Shown one piece after another: positions 1-6,934 of a stretch of DNA of 13,010 bases (position 1 is its first letter; every line of letters starts with the position of its first letter). The stretch lies in assembly GCA_012735335.1 (NCBI GenBank), contig JAAYHO010000463.1, positions 1 to 13,010 on the forward strand, given 5' to 3'. The DNA is from Gammaproteobacteria bacterium. Its GTDB lineage: Bacteria; Pseudomonadota; Gammaproteobacteria; Pseudomonadales; Pseudomonadaceae. The notes below the pieces were generated by a model. That model worked only from the letters and a program-made list of their open reading frames with translations. It ran no database searches and was not told the DNA's origin. Position numbers and translations under genes: made by a program.

Positions 1-26
1 GACAGCCTCTCAGAAGGCTCTATAAT
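1..26 (+). promoter_or_regulatory. Probable sigma-70 promoter of tRNA-Arg(ACG)
   Basis: A perfect -10 box TATAAT lies at 21-26, 12 bases before the tRNA. The window opens with GACA; if the two missing bases to the left are TT, this completes a TTGACA -35 box with a 16-base spacer. The GC-rich stretch ACGCCCC after the -10 resembles the discriminator of stringently controlled stable RNA promoters. The -35 cannot be confirmed because it crosses the window edge. Confidence 0.65.
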
Positions 27-38
27 ACGCCCCACAAC

Positions 39-115
39 GCACTCGTAGCTCAGCTGGATAGAGTACTCGGCTACGAACCGAGCGGTCGGAGGTTCGAATC
101 CTCCCGAGTGCGCCA
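39..115 (+). tRNA. tRNA-Arg (anticodon ACG)
   Basis: This is a complete 77-base cloverleaf with CCA encoded. The acceptor strands are GCACTCG (39-45) and CGAGTGC (105-111), with discriminator G112 and CCA at 113-115. The anticodon stem CTCGG/CCGAG encloses loop CTACGAA, giving anticodon ACG, normally edited to ICG to read CGU, CGC and CGA. The T arm is GGAGG-TTCGAAT-CCTCC. The gene has its own promoter and terminator, so it is a separate transcription unit from oadG downstream. Confidence 0.97.
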
Positions 116-120
116 TACGG

Positions 121-152
121 AAAACCCACTGCTTAGGCAGTGGGTTTTTTTT
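121..152 (+). terminator. Intrinsic terminator of tRNA-Arg(ACG)
   Basis: The stem AACCCACTGC (123-132), four-base loop TTAG (133-136) and GCAGTGGGTT (137-146) form a perfect hairpin followed by a run of T to 152. It begins six bases after the tRNA CCA end. Confidence 0.93.
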
Positions 153-240
153 CGTCTGCACATTCTCGTAGGGCGCGGCTGGTTGGCCAGGCATTTCCCG
201 GCAGGCGGTGACCCTGGCTGTCATTGGTTGGACACGCCAA

Positions 241-269
241 TTGTCATGCCTGGTGCAGGGAGGTTACAT
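241..269 (+). promoter_or_regulatory. Candidate promoter of the oadGAB operon
   Basis: TTGTCA (241-246, five of six matches to the -35 consensus) is followed after 17 bases by TTACAT (264-269), a poor -10 with three of six matches. It is the best sigma-70 candidate in the 177 bases between the tRNA terminator and oadG. That stretch holds nothing else I can name apart from a short inverted repeat, ATTGG/CCAAT (about 224-240). A real operon promoter must lie here or be read through from the tRNA, but this choice is uncertain. Confidence 0.25.
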
Positions 270-322
270 TGGGCGGGTTTTGCAAGCGCATTCACGTTAA
301 TACGTTTCTTCATGTGGGATAT

Positions 323-330
323 AAGAATAA
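323..330 (+). promoter_or_regulatory. Hfq/Crc catabolite-activity (CA) motif at the oadG start
   Basis: AAGAATAA fits the AANAANAA motif that Hfq with Crc binds on Pseudomonas mRNAs to block translation. Its last A is the A of the oadG ATG, so an Hfq-Crc complex here would cover the ribosome site. It lies in a 13-base block (318-330) repeated exactly before oadA. The match is seen directly; the function is inferred from known Crc targets. Confidence 0.55.
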
Positions 331-593
331 TGACTTCTACAGATACAGAACTTCTGATGGAAGGCGTCGAATTGATGCTTTTGGGGGTGGGGACAGTGTT
401 TCTGTTCCTGATCATGCTGGTGGGCTGCATCAGCATGATGTCGCGTCTGGTAGCCCGTTTCATTCCTCCTGAAAAGAGCGTCCCTTCTGCTGCACTCAGG
501 CGTCCGGCGGTTCCTGTCTCGTCGGTTGACCAGCAAACGCTGGCGGTCATAAGCGAGGCGATTCGCCTGCACCGTGCCCGTCGTTCCAATTGA
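330..593 (+). CDS. oadG: Oxaloacetate decarboxylase gamma subunit OadG
   Basis: OadG is the small membrane subunit that holds the alpha and beta subunits of the Na+-pumping oxaloacetate decarboxylase together. The product is 87 residues, the usual size. One membrane segment spans about residues 14-36 (VELMLLGVGTVFLFLIMLVG), followed by a basic stretch (SRLVARF) and a Pro/Ala/Val-rich hydrophilic tail, the standard OadG layout. The ATG at 330 was chosen because the product then begins with the usual short polar segment. Another in-frame ATG at 312 would add six residues and has no better ribosome site. The Shine-Dalgarno is weak (TAAGA) and coincides with a CA motif, suggesting translational control. 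The family is poorly conserved, so the call rests on size, topology and position before oadA-oadB. Confidence 0.88.
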   Translation: MTSTDTELLMEGVELMLLGVGTVFLFLIMLVGCISMMSRLVARFIPPEKSVPSAALRRPAVPVSSVDQQTLAVISEAIRLHRARRSN

Positions 594-620
594 ATCGCCC
601 CTGGCGAGTCGTCCTGATAT

Positions 621-628
621 AAGAATAA
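621..628 (+). promoter_or_regulatory. Hfq/Crc CA motif at the oadA ribosome site
   Basis: AAGAATAA again fits AANAANAA. It sits directly before and overlaps the Shine-Dalgarno AAAGG (627-631) of oadA. The surrounding 13 bases (616-628) are identical to those before oadG. A small perfect hairpin, TCGCC-CCT-GGCGA (595-607), precedes it and could keep the motif single-stranded. Binding would repress OadA synthesis on preferred carbon sources. The motif is seen; its function is inferred. Confidence 0.55.
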
Positions 629-638
629 AGGCTATTTC

Positions 639-2429
639 ATGAGCGAGCTGCAAACCCAGCCATTGGGCATTACCGATGTCATCCTGCGCGACGCGCACCA
701 GTCCATACTTGCCACACGCATGCGTCTTGAAGACATGCTGCCGATTGCCGGCCAGCTCGACCAGGTCGGCTTCTGGTCGGTCGAGTCATGGGGTGGGGCC
801 ACGTTTGACGCCTGTATCCGTTACCTGGGTGAGGATCCCTGGGAGCGTATTCGTGCGCTGAAGAAGGCAATGCCCAATACGCGGCAGCAGATGCTGCTGC
901 GCGGTCAGAACCTGTTGGGTTACCGACACTATGCGGATGATGTGGTGGAAAAGTTCGTCGAGCGTGCGGCGGTGAACGGCGTGGATGTGTTCCGGGTGTT
1001 CGATGCCATGAATGACCCGCGTAACCTGCGCACGGCGCTGCAGGCGGTGCGCCAGAGCGGTAAGCATGCCCAGGGCACCATTTCCTATACCACCAGCCCG
1101 GTTCATACGCTGGAGATGTGGGTGGATCTGGCCAGACAGATCGAGGATATGGGTGCAGATTCTCTGGCGATCAAGGACATGGCCGGCATTTTGACTCCCT
1201 ATGTCGCCTTTGAGCTGGTCAGTCGGCTGAAGCAATCGCTGAGCATTCCGATTCACATGCAGTGTCATGCCACGGCGGGTTTGTCGACCGCGGCGATTCT
1301 CAAGGCCGCAGAGGCAGGTATTGATAACGTGGACACGGCAATCTCGTCCATGTCGATGACCTACGGCCATTCGCCCACCGAGTCGGTGGTAGCGATGTTT
1401 CAGAATACCCCCCGCGACACCGGGCTGAACCTGGAGTTGCTTGAGGAGGTGGCGACATACTTCCGTGGTGTACGTAAGAAATACGCGAAGTTCGAAGGCA
1501 ATCTCAAGGGGGTGGATGCACGCATTCTGGTGGCTCAGGTGCCCGGTGGCATGTTGACCAACATGGAAAGCCAGCTGAAGGAGCAGGGCGCCCTCGACAA
1601 GTTTGACCAGGTGCTGGAAGAGATTCCCGGGGTGCGCGAGGATCTGGGCTTTATTCCGCTGGTGACACCTACTTCACAGATCGTGGGTACCCAAGCGGTG
1701 ATCAACGTACTCACCGGGGAGCGTTACAAATCCATCACCAAGGAAACCGCCGGCGTACTGAAAGGTGAGTACGGTGCGGCGCCGGCCCCCTTTAACGCGG
1801 CGTTGCAGGCTCGGGTGCTGGACGGGGCTGAGGCCATCACCTGCCGTCCGGCTGACGAGCTTGAGCCGGAGATGGACAGGTTGACCGACGAGCTTCGCGC
1901 TCTGGCAGCAGAAAAGGGTATCAGTCTGGCCGGCAATGAGGTGGACGATGTGCTCACCTATGCGCTCTTCCCACAGATAGGGCTCAAGTTCCTGGAAAAT
2001 CGCGGCAACTCCGCGGCCTTTGAGCCGGCCCCGGATGGTATGGCGGCTCCGGTGGCTGCACCGTCCGGCGGTGCTGAGGTGTATACCGTAACGGTGGACG
2101 GCAAGGAATTTGTCGTGCAGGTGGCTGAGGGCGGTGATATCACCGGTATCCAGCCGACAGCTGTGCAGGCGTCTGCTGCTGCTGCGCATGCTGCTCCGGC
2201 CGCGGCGTCTGGTGGCGGCGAGCCGCAGGTTGCACCGCTGGCAGGGAATATCTTCAAGGTCATGGTGCAGTCGGGGGACGCGGTCGCCGAGGGTGAGCTG
2301 GTGCTCATTCTCGAAGCAATGAAAATGGAGACCGAGATACGCGCGGTGCGCGCCGGTACCGTTGGGTCGGTCAATGTGAAGCCAGGCGATGCAGTATCGG
2401 TTGGTGACACCTTGCTGACCATCGGTTAA
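639..2429 (+). CDS. oadA: Oxaloacetate decarboxylase alpha subunit OadA (biotin-containing)
   Basis: OadA transfers the carboxyl group of oxaloacetate to its own biotin, releasing pyruvate; OadB then decarboxylates the carboxybiotin and exports Na+. The protein is 596 residues, as usual for the family. Residues about 10-270 are the carboxyltransferase barrel with ILRDAHQS (metal ligand D18), IKDMAG (K179, the lysine expected to be carbamylated) and [10 protein letters not shown] (206-214). A conserved carboxylase domain follows to about 460, then an Ala/Pro/Gly-rich linker and a C-terminal biotinyl domain with EAMKMET, whose Lys carries biotin. The metal-ligand pair normally His-x-His is Gln208-Cys-His210 here (see findings). 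The ATG at 639 follows AAAGG at seven bases. The stop lies ten bases before oadB. A pyruvate carboxylase B subunit is the nearest alternative, but oadG and oadB flank this gene. Confidence 0.96.
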   Translation: MSELQTQPLGITDVILRDAHQSILATRMRLEDMLPIAGQLDQVGFWSVESWGGATFDACIRYLGEDPWERIRALKKAMPNTRQQMLLRGQNLLGYRHYADDVVEKFVERAAVNGVDVFRVFDAMNDPRNLRTALQAVRQSGKHAQGTISYTTSPVHTLEMWVDLARQIEDMGADSLAIKDMAGILTPYVAFELVSRLKQSLSIPIHMQCHATAGLSTAAILKAAEAGIDNVDTAISSMSMTYGHSPTESVVAMFQNTPRDTGLNLELLEEVATYFRGVRKKYAKFEGNLKGVDARILVAQVPGGMLTNMESQLKEQGALDKFDQVLEEIPGVREDLGFIPLVTPTSQIVGTQAVINVLTGERYKSITKETAGVLKGEYGAAPAPFNAALQARVLDGAEAITCRPADELEPEMDRLTDELRALAAEKGISLAGNEVDDVLTYALFPQIGLKFLENRGNSAAFEPAPDGMAAPVAAPSGGAEVYTVTVDGKEFVVQVAEGGDITGIQPTAVQASAAAAHAAPAAASGGGEPQVAPLAGNIFKVMVQSGDAVAEGELVLILEAMKMETEIRAVRAGTVGSVNVKPGDAVSVGDTLLTIG

Positions 2430-2439
2430 GGAGAGAGCG

Positions 2440-3576
2440 ATGGAAAAGCTGTTGATGTTATGGCAGAGCACGGGCTTGTATCAGATTGCACCGGGCCAGG
2501 TACTGATGATTCTCGTCTGTCTGCTGCTTATCTTTCTGGCGATTCGCAAAGGGTTTGAACCGCTGTTGCTGATCCCCATCGGGTTTGGCGGCGTCTTGGC
2601 CAACCTGCCGGTGGCAGGGATGGCCGAGGTCGGTGGTCTGCTGAAGCTTATCTATGATGTCGGCATCCCGACCAGCGTCTTCCCTCTGCTGATCTTCATG
2701 GGGGTCGGGGCGATGACCGACTTCGGGCCTATGTTGGCCAATCCGCGTACCTTGCTGCTCGGCGCCGCAGCTCAGTTGGGCATCTTCGGCACACTCTTGG
2801 GTGCGCTGGCGTTGACCGTCTGGGGTGTACCCGGGTTCGAGTTCAGCATGCGCGAGGCCGCATCCATTGCGATCATCGGGGGCGCTGATGGGCCTACCTC
2901 TATTTTCGTTACCTCCAAGCTGGCGCCGGATTTGCTCGGGCCTATCGCGGTTGCGGCCTACTCCTATATGGCCCTGGTGCCACTGATCCAACCCCCGATC
3001 ATGCGCGCGCTGACCACTGAAAAGGAGCGCGCCATTGTCATGACCCAGTTACGGGAAGTCGGCAAGACGGAAAAGATCATCTTCCCGTTGGTGCTGTTGC
3101 TGCTGATCTCCCTGTTGCTGCCTGATGCTGCCCCGCTGATTGGCATGTTCTGCTTTGGTAACCTGATGCGCGAGTGTGGCGTGGTTGAGCGCCTGGCGGA
3201 TACCACGCGTAATGCGCTGATCAATATAGTGACCATTGCGCTGGGGTTGGCGGTGGGTTCGAAGCTGTCGGCTGATTCGTTCCTGCAGCTGAAAACCCTG
3301 GGCATCCTGGTGCTGGGTATGCTGGCGTTCTGCATAGGGACGGCTGGTGGGGTGCTGATGGCCAAGCTGATGAACCTGTTCAGTCACCACAAGATCAATC
3401 CGCTGATTGGCTCTGCCGGAGTGTCGGCGGTGCCCATGGCTGCCAGGGTGTCGAACAGGGTGGGGCTGGAGTCCAATCCGCAGAACTTCCTGCTTATGCA
3501 TGCCATGGGGCCAAACGTGGCGGGGGTTATTGGCTCAGCTGTGGCGGCAGGTATTCTGCTGGCGTTCGTAGCCTGA
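2440..3576 (+). CDS. oadB: Oxaloacetate decarboxylase beta subunit OadB (Na+ channel)
   Basis: OadB is the integral membrane subunit that decarboxylates carboxybiotin and couples this to Na+ export. It has 378 residues, shorter than the about 433 of the Klebsiella protein but with a complete core. Hydrophobic segments run from about residue 20 to the C-terminus. The residues shown in Klebsiella OadB to matter for Na+ transport (D203, Y229, N373, G377, S382, R389, recalled from the literature) all appear here at a constant offset of 53: D150 in GGADGPT, Y176, then N320, G324, S329 and R336 in the [18 protein letters not shown] stretch. The ATG has a strong GGAGAG ribosome site eight bases upstream. 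The gene is third in oadG-oadA-oadB and is followed by a strong terminator. Confidence 0.96.
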   Translation: MEKLLMLWQSTGLYQIAPGQVLMILVCLLLIFLAIRKGFEPLLLIPIGFGGVLANLPVAGMAEVGGLLKLIYDVGIPTSVFPLLIFMGVGAMTDFGPMLANPRTLLLGAAAQLGIFGTLLGALALTVWGVPGFEFSMREAASIAIIGGADGPTSIFVTSKLAPDLLGPIAVAAYSYMALVPLIQPPIMRALTTEKERAIVMTQLREVGKTEKIIFPLVLLLLISLLLPDAAPLIGMFCFGNLMRECGVVERLADTTRNALINIVTIALGLAVGSKLSADSFLQLKTLGILVLGMLAFCIGTAGGVLMAKLMNLFSHHKINPLIGSAGVSAVPMAARVSNRVGLESNPQNFLLMHAMGPNVAGVIGSAVAAGILLAFVA

Positions 3577-3609
3577 AGGACGTAACAGATAACACCTGCG
3601 GCACAAGGT

Positions 3610-3646
3610 GAAAGAGCCCGCTCAGTAACACTGAGCGGGCTCTTTC
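3610..3646. terminator. Bidirectional intrinsic terminator between oadB and amrZ
   Basis: A perfect 16-bp stem (GAAAGAGCCCGCTCAG, 3610-3625, pairing with 3631-3646) has loop TAACA. T-rich bases follow on the + strand, and the stem base is A/T-rich in both directions. It lies 33 bases after the oadB stop and 43 bases beyond the amrZ stop on the other strand, so it can serve both converging genes. Confidence 0.9.
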
Positions 3647-3689
3647 ATTTCGTCCGGTCCAGATAGTCGCCGGGATTGGCGGCTACGGC

Positions 3690-4007
3690 TCAGGCCTGTT
3701 CGGCGGCCAGCAGGGCGATCAGTGCGTTCTGCTGGCGACGACTCATTTCACGGAAGCGCAGCAGTAACTCGCGTTCGGGTTGGTTCAGTTCTTCCACGGG
3801 CTGGTCCTTCAGCGACTGACGGGAAGGGAAGTCCGGCAGGGTGGGAAGGTCCAGAAGGCTGTGTTCTAGCCGCGCAATGATCTCCGAGTTCATGCTGCGG
3901 TGGTGCTGTTTGGCAACTTCCGCGATGCGATCACGCATACCTTCGGGAAGGCGAACGACAAACTTGTCGGCGGTTCGGCTGGTGTACTGTTGGAGTGCAG
4001 TTTTCAT
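3690..4007 (-). CDS. amrZ: AmrZ-like ribbon-helix-helix transcription regulator
   Basis: AmrZ (AlgZ) in Pseudomonas is a tetrameric Arc-family DNA-binding protein that activates alginate genes, represses flagellar and other genes, and controls its own promoter. This 105-residue protein matches it in the order expected. A flexible N-terminal arm (to about residue 12) is followed by the DNA-reading beta strand in [13 protein letters not shown], with K17, V19 and R21 (numbered with two extra residues at the start; K15, V17, R19 from the ATG) in place of AmrZ K18, V20 and R22. Next come helix RIAEVAKQ, the turn [10 protein letters not shown], and helix ARLEHSLL. The C-terminal tetramer domain ends [16 protein letters not shown]. 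The ATG at 4007 was preferred over an in-frame TTG at 4013; neither has a clear ribosome site. The gene stands alone between two converging or divergent + strand units. Confidence 0.93.
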   Translation of the reverse strand: MKTALQQYTSRTADKFVVRLPEGMRDRIAEVAKQHHRSMNSEIIARLEHSLLDLPTLPDFPSRQSLKDQPVEELNQPERELLLRFREMSRRQQNALIALLAAEQA

Positions 4008-4062
4008 GGGCAAAAATAATCACTTTAGCTGATGAATCGATCCCGGCCAGTTGGATTTCTCA

Positions 4063-4075
4063 TGGCATCCTGCCA
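4063..4075. promoter_or_regulatory. Candidate AmrZ operator upstream of amrZ
   Basis: TGGCATCCTGCCA is an inverted repeat with 5-bp arms and a 3-base centre, about 62 bases upstream of the amrZ ATG. It contains GGC-N5-GCC, the geometry I recall for an AmrZ-bound site (GGCAAAACGCC). AmrZ is known to repress its own gene, so a self-operator is plausible. The site is inferred from symmetry and position only. Confidence 0.35.
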
Positions 4076-4264
4076 TCCAATCTGCCATCTCGTCTGGGTT
4101 CTGGAGTGATCCAGATAAATCCCTGACATGATGGACAATGGATAGAGGCATTTTGCTCAACTCAATGCCCATCTTTTCCAACGACCACCTGCAAGCGCCG
4201 GGATTACGTCTTTAGGGTGACGGCTTTTCGACGCTGGCCATTTGCAATCGAACTTTGGCAGCAT

Positions 4265-4303
4265 TTGTCAAGGTGGTCAAGTATTCTTGTAATCAGGTAA
4301 TAT
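4265..4303 (+). promoter_or_regulatory. Promoter region of tRNA-Arg(CCT)
   Basis: Two overlapping readings fit. TTGTCA (4265-4270) with a 17-base spacer to TGTAAT (4288-4293) is one. TGGTCA (4274-4279) with an 18-base spacer to TAATAT (4298-4303) is the other. The second is followed by GCGCGC, a discriminator typical of stable RNA promoters, and would start transcription about 20 bases before the tRNA. Confidence 0.5.
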
Positions 4304-4329
4304 GCGCGCAGCCGAAATACGCTGTATTT

Positions 4330-4406
4330 CCGCCCTTAGCTCACCAGGATAGAGCGGTCCCCTCCTAAGGGACAGGTGGCAGGTTCGAATCCTGCAGGGC
4401 GGACCA
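4330..4406 (+). tRNA. tRNA-Arg (anticodon CCT)
   Basis: This is a 77-base cloverleaf with CCA encoded. Acceptor strands CCGCCCT (4330-4336) and AGGGCGG (4396-4402) are followed by discriminator A and CCA (4404-4406). The anticodon stem GTCCC/GGGAC encloses CTCCTAA, giving anticodon CCT, which reads AGG. The T arm is GCAGG-TTCGAAT-CCTGC. This tRNA is a frequent integration site for islands in pseudomonads, but no integrase or second copy of its 3' end is seen here. No clear terminator follows. Confidence 0.96.
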
Positions 4407-4595
4407 TTCCTCCGGCAGCGCTGCGCATCTCTTATCCTGAAATTGTTCTCCAGCACCCAGATCGCCGCCTCGGTGTGTGCCTGCGAATGGCTGACGCCTG
4501 CCCAGCCCGGCTCATGGCAGCGCCTGGCTCTCGCCGACAACTCGGATTGCTGCCAGAATAGGCGGATTGTCACTGTCGCTTATGAAAGGAATGTT

Positions 4596-6782
4596 ATGGG
4601 CACATCATCGGACCATCGTTGGAAGTTCTTCCGCGCGGGCGGTTTTGATCAGGTTCGTCTGGATACGCCGGATGACCTGCGAGCATTGCGCAAGCTGGAT
4701 CAGAAATTGTGGGCAGCACTGGCCTGTCCAACCAGAAACCTCGAACTGGACCAGCGCATGCTGGCCTATATCGACGGCAACAGCGATGGCCGGATACGCG
4801 CACCGGAGATTCTCGATGCGGTGGACTGGACGCTGGCGCGCCTGGCTGATCCCCACAGCCTGTTCCGCGAGGCCTCGCTGACCATTGCTGACTTCCCCAA
4901 CACAGCGGAAGGGCTGCAACTCGCCGTCGCCGCCCGGCGTCTGCTCAAGGTGCTGGGTCGTGACGAGAGTCAGAGCCTGACGGCGGCCGACACCGATGAC
5001 CTGGCGGCACTGTTCCCCCCGGCCGAAGCCAACGGTGACGGTCTGGTGCCCGCGACCCTGACCATTGACGCGGATCTGCAGGCGGCCATAGCCGATATCA
5101 TCAGTTGCCTGGGCGCGGAGCAGGATCGCAGTGGCGAGCCGGCGGTATCCGAAGCGGGTATCAACAGCTTCTTCGAGCAGGCCCAGCAGGTGCATGAGTG
5201 GCAGCAGCGGGCTGAGCAGCAGGGTGTGCACTCACTGGGTCCGGATGATGAGCAGGCGATTGCCGCGATCAGCGCCCTGCGCGACAAGATCGACGACTAT
5301 TTCACCCGGGTGGAAATGGCTGCCTTCGACCCCCGCGCGGCGAGCATCATGAATGCCGACGAGGCCGAGCTGACCCGGCTGTCGGCCATGAACCTGGCCG
5401 ATGCCGGGCAGGTGGCCGAGCTGCCGCTGGCCAGCCTGCAGTACGGTGAAAACCTGCCGCTGGACCAGGGTATCAACCCGGCCTGGCGCTCGGCCATGGA
5501 GGCCCTGCGCGAGCATGTGGTCAAGCCGGTACTGGGTGATGTACAGGCCATCAGCCGCAGCCAGTGGCGGGAGCTGACCGCCCGCAGCAGTGACTACTTT
5601 GCCTGGCAGGCGGCCAAACCGCAGGTCGGCATTCTCGACAGTCTGAGCGTCGAGCGTATCGTCGAACTGGTCGAGCAGGGCGTACAGGCCCGGCTGCTGG
5701 GGCTGGTGGCGCTGGATCTCGAGGTGGCGGAAGCCGCCGGTGGGCTGGTGGACCTGGACAAGCTGCTGCGCCTGCAGAAGAACCTGATCACCCTGCTGCA
5801 CAACTTCATCTCTTTCCAGAACTTCTATTGCGGCAAGGAAAAGGCCATCTTCCAGGCGGGGCGTCTGTATATTGACGGGCGCAGCTGCGATCTGGTGGTC
5901 GAGGTTGGCGATGTGGATGCCCACAGCGCCGTGGCGGCCAACAGCGAGAGCTTCCTGCTGTACTGTGCCTGTACCCGTCGTGGCCAGCCGGTCCGCGAGC
6001 GCGAAACCCTGAATATCGTCGCAGCCATCACCGCTGGGACCGAGTCCGAGCTGGCAGTGGGGCGTAACGGCCTGTTCTACGACCGGGATGGCAACGACTG
6101 GGATGCCACCGTGGTCAAGGTAGTACAGAACGCCATCAGTGTGCGCGAAGCCTTCTGGACACCCTACCGCCGGGTCTCCAAACTGGTTTCCGATCAGATT
6201 CAGAAGCTGGCTGCCAGCCGGGATGATGCGCTGGTGAACAACGCCGCAGCCAAGGTCGGCAATAGTGCGGCGGCACCCGCCGAAGCCAGTGTCGCCTCGA
6301 AAAGCTTCGATATTGCCAAGTTCGCCGGTATCTTCGCCGCCATCGGTCTGGCGGTAGGTGCACTGGGTGCAGCCATCGCCGCAATCTTCAGCGGCCTGAT
6401 GTCGTTGCAGTGGTGGCAGTGGCCGCTGGTGGTCGCCGGGGTACTGCTGGCCATTTCCGGCCCGTCGATGCTGATGGCCTGGTTCAAGCTGCGCCGCCGT
6501 AACCTGGGGCCGATCCTCGACGCCAACGGCTGGGCGGTCAACACTCAGGCGCGCATCAATATCGCCTTCGGTACCGCGCTTACCCAGCTGGCGCACCTGC
6601 CGCCGGGCTCGGCCAAGGCCATGCGTGATCCCTACGCATCGAAAAAACCACTGTGGCCCTGGCTGCTGTTGCTGGTGGTGATTGTCGGAGTGGTATGGGG
6701 TGCCCTGGAATTCGGCTGGTTCAGCACGCCGGAAGTGGTGGAAGCCACGCCCCCGGTAGAGGTGGTCGAACCCGCCGAGTAG
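4596..6782 (+). CDS. EF-hand membrane protein of unknown function
   Basis: I do not recognise a named gene. The product is 728 residues. Near the N-terminus a canonical 12-residue EF-hand loop, DGNSDGRIRAPE (60-71), has acidic or polar side chains at positions 1, 3, 5 and 12 and Gly at 6, so it should bind Ca2+. A second, degenerate loop lies at 144-155 (EANGDGLVPATL, lacking the final Glu). A long, mostly helical hydrophilic middle follows. Three hydrophobic segments lie near the C-terminus, about 575-597, 603-626 and 688-708, and the last 20 residues are acidic and rich in Val, Pro and Glu. There is no signal peptide, so the large N-terminal part is probably cytoplasmic. The ATG at 4596 has AAAGGA five bases upstream; the frame stays open back to 4443 across non-conserved-looking sequence, so an earlier start is less likely. 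It is transcribed alone, between the tRNA and its own terminator. A calcium-responsive membrane role is inference. Confidence 0.85.
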   Translation: MGTSSDHRWKFFRAGGFDQVRLDTPDDLRALRKLDQKLWAALACPTRNLELDQRMLAYIDGNSDGRIRAPEILDAVDWTLARLADPHSLFREASLTIADFPNTAEGLQLAVAARRLLKVLGRDESQSLTAADTDDLAALFPPAEANGDGLVPATLTIDADLQAAIADIISCLGAEQDRSGEPAVSEAGINSFFEQAQQVHEWQQRAEQQGVHSLGPDDEQAIAAISALRDKIDDYFTRVEMAAFDPRAASIMNADEAELTRLSAMNLADAGQVAELPLASLQYGENLPLDQGINPAWRSAMEALREHVVKPVLGDVQAISRSQWRELTARSSDYFAWQAAKPQVGILDSLSVERIVELVEQGVQARLLGLVALDLEVAEAAGGLVDLDKLLRLQKNLITLLHNFISFQNFYCGKEKAIFQAGRLYIDGRSCDLVVEVGDVDAHSAVAANSESFLLYCACTRRGQPVRERETLNIVAAITAGTESELAVGRNGLFYDRDGNDWDATVVKVVQNAISVREAFWTPYRRVSKLVSDQIQKLAASRDDALVNNAAAKVGNSAAAPAEASVASKSFDIAKFAGIFAAIGLAVGALGAAIAAIFSGLMSLQWWQWPLVVAGVLLAISGPSMLMAWFKLRRRNLGPILDANGWAVNTQARINIAFGTALTQLAHLPPGSAKAMRDPYASKKPLWPWLLLLVVIVGVVWGALEFGWFSTPEVVEATPPVEVVEPAE

Positions 6783-6785
6783 CAG

Positions 6786-6812
6786 AAAAAGGCAGCGCAA
6801 GCTGCCTTTTTT
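6786..6812 (+). terminator. Intrinsic terminator after the EF-hand gene
   Basis: GGCAGC (6791-6796), tetraloop GCAA and GCTGCC (6801-6806) form the hairpin, extended by A/T pairs and followed by six T. It starts four bases after the stop codon of the EF-hand gene. Confidence 0.92.
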
Positions 6813-6853
6813 GCATCTGTGGCTTGCAGCGCAATCGCTCTGCCGTGCTGGCC

Positions 6854-6862
6854 TGCTATGCT
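6854..6862 (+). promoter_or_regulatory. Candidate extended -10 promoter of the MFS gene
   Basis: TGC-TATGCT is an extended -10 element without a recognisable -35, about 73 bases before the TTG start. The terminator just upstream means this gene needs its own promoter, and this is the best candidate in the 120 bases available. Confidence 0.3.
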
Positions 6863-6934
6863 ATGGCGGTCGCCAGGGAGTGACGGCGGAACACGGATGC
6901 CAGGCAGGGCGGATCAGAATTACCGGAGGATGTT

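Larger units (their letters stand above)
4014..4329. other. Non-coding region between amrZ and tRNA-Arg(CCT)
   Basis: No convincing gene is seen in these 316 bases; their composition is more AT-rich than the flanking genes. They hold the amrZ upstream control region and the tRNA promoter. Inverted repeats are TGGCA-TCC-TGCCA (4063-4075), TCTGGA-GTGA-TCCAGA (4100-4115) and GGCATT/AATGCC (4147-4169, 11-base loop). The word GCCATC occurs twice (4073-4078 and 4084-4089). I found no good AlgU promoter (GAACTT-16/17-TCTGA) reading toward amrZ, although P. aeruginosa amrZ depends on AlgU. Confidence 0.6.

Noticed and set aside
274..290. Sigma-54 promoter before oadG (TTGGGCGGGTTTTGCA)
   Set aside because: The distance between the GG and GC elements is one base short of the required ten, and the -24 box is otherwise poor.
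108..329. Long N-terminal extension of OadG starting inside the tRNA
   Set aside because: It would begin in the tRNA acceptor stem and cross the tRNA terminator. OadG proteins are about 80-90 residues, matching the start at 330.
4330..4406. Genomic island inserted at tRNA-Arg(CCT)
   Set aside because: There is no integrase gene on either side and no duplicated tRNA 3' end within the window. The GC-rich composition of the following gene resembles its neighbours.
4443..4595. Upstream extension of the EF-hand protein by 51 codons
   Set aside because: The frame is open, but the ATG at 4596 has a good ribosome site. The extension begins shortly after the tRNA and reads as Cys/Arg-rich filler.
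5232..6800. A 522-codon open frame on the - strand opposite the EF-hand gene, and similar long antisense frames opposite oadA, oadB, the MFS gene and cheV
   Set aside because: Their translations are rich in His, Gln, Arg and Gly with no family motif, as expected for shadows of high-GC genes. The opposite strands have clear genes with ribosome sites.
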